Shown here: positions 63,578 to 64,000 of the stretch, piece by piece
How positions within the stretch are numbered: position 1 is the first letter of the stretch
Layout: every line of letters begins with the position of its first letter
Assembly: GCA_963722495.1 (NCBI GenBank)
Contig: CAVRND010000003.1
Location: 124,001-188,000, forward strand
DNA from: Hyphomicrobium_A sp963722495
GTDB lineage: Bacteria > Pseudomonadota > Alphaproteobacteria > Rhizobiales > Hyphomicrobiaceae
Direction of reading: 5' to 3'
DNA length: 64,000 bases
Made by a program: the position numbers and the translations under genes
The notes under the pieces: generated by a model
The model's input: the letters and a program-made list of their open reading frames with translations, nothing else
What the model was told of the DNA's origin: nothing
Database searches by the model: none

Positions 63578-64000
63578 ATGGCGGATCGTCTCGACAACCA
63601 GGGTATTGCGACCGTTTTCGGCGGCTCGGGCTTCGTCGGCCGCTATGCAGTCGCGGCGCTGGCCAAGCAGGGCTGGCGCGTACGCGCCGCCGTACGCCGG
63701 CCGGATCTCGCCGGCTTCTTGCAGCCTGCAGGCTTGGTCGGCCAGGTGGCTCCGGTACAGGCCAACCTGCGCTATCCCGCCATCGGTGCAGCGCGCCCTG
63801 GCCGGCTCCAAGTTCGTCGTTAACGCGGTCGGCGTGCTGGCCAGCGGCGGCAAGCAGACGTTCCGGGCCATCCATGTCGAAGGACCGCGCGCTATCGCCA
63901 AGGCGGCGCGCGAGGCCGGCGTCCGCCAGCTCGTGCACATCTCCGCCATCGGCGCCGATGCCAAGTCGTCGTCGCGCTATGCCCGCTCCAAGGCGGAGGG
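63578..64000 (+). CDS. NDUFA9-like NAD(P)-binding protein, start only (one frame change)
   Basis: Atypical SDR protein related to the complex I accessory subunit NDUFA9. The ATG at 63578 follows AGGAGG. It opens RLDNQGIATVFGGSGFVGRYAVAALAKQGWRVRAAVRRPDLAGFLQPAGLVGQVAPVQANLRYPA with a GGSGFVG nucleotide-binding loop. One extra A at about 63782 breaks the frame; the next frame continues SVQRALAGSKFVVNAVGVLASGGKQTFRAIHVEGPRAIAKAAREAGVRQLVHISAIGADAKSSSRYARSKAE to the window edge. The YARSK matches the catalytic YxxxK of SDR proteins. Confidence 0.86.

Overview
The window is high-GC chromosomal DNA from an alphaproteobacterium of the order Hyphomicrobiales, most likely Hyphomicrobium or a close relative. 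The main evidence is a hydroxypyruvate reductase (10417-11385) that, from memory, closely resembles the Hyphomicrobium methylovorum glycerate dehydrogenase, plus a serine-glyoxylate aminotransferase (15989-17182). Both are marker enzymes of the serine cycle for one-carbon assimilation. A GAAC-N7-GAAC SOS box, the imuA-imuB-dnaE2 cassette and a ptsN/rpoN/lptB/lptC block also fit alphaproteobacteria. I see no insertion sequence, prophage, rRNA operon or CRISPR array.

Layout. 1-9.8 kb: a truncated histidine kinase, then a TonB energy-coupling operon (secreted protein, exbB, exbD, tonB) divergent from two paralogous TonB-dependent receptors; the first receptor is full of frameshifts. 15-bp palindromes lie in both receptor promoter regions. 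9.8-22.4 kb: serine-cycle genes mixed with YeeE/YedE sulfur transport, FadL, an amidase, a TRAP-type binding protein, DUF1007, ZnuA and an L,D-transpeptidase. 22.8-29.1 kb: SOS mutasome operon imuA-imuB-dnaE2, whose dnaE2 carries two in-frame palindromic repeat insertions. 29-36.5 kb: cupin, gamma-glutamyltransferase, thiOSGE, CHAD protein, ferrochelatase. 36.7-39.2 kb: SPFH/NfeD membrane module and a broken toxin-antitoxin pair. 39.2-47.9 kb: envelope and surface carbohydrate genes (kdsD, a beta-barrel, galU, galE, a lytic transglycosylase, a glycosyltransferase) with speE. 47.9-55.7 kb: hydrolase, small secreted protein, HPF-cold-shock fusion, YiiX-like hydrolase, repeat-rich coiled-coil protein, SDR protein, queG, GST. 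55.9-64 kb: uppP, ptsN, rpoN, lptB, a fused LptC-LptA-LptA protein, rnd, tRNA-Leu(CAG) and the start of an NDUFA9-like gene.

Sequence quality matters here. About a dozen otherwise well-conserved genes carry one single-base frame change each (tonB, exbB, receptor 2, the TRAP binding protein, thiO, both toxin-antitoxin genes, mltB, the 48-kb hydrolase, the YiiX-like gene, queG, the NDUFA9-like gene), and receptor 1 carries more than a dozen. Several sit in or next to short G/C homopolymers, which looks more like assembly indels than wholesale gene decay. I therefore describe these genes across the frame change.

The most interesting items are the dedicated TonB system with shared operator-like palindromes, the palindromic elements inside dnaE2, the LptC-LptA-LptA fusion with two palindromic elements directly upstream, and the HPF-cold-shock fusion in a genome whose rpoN-ptsN interval lacks the usual hpf gene.
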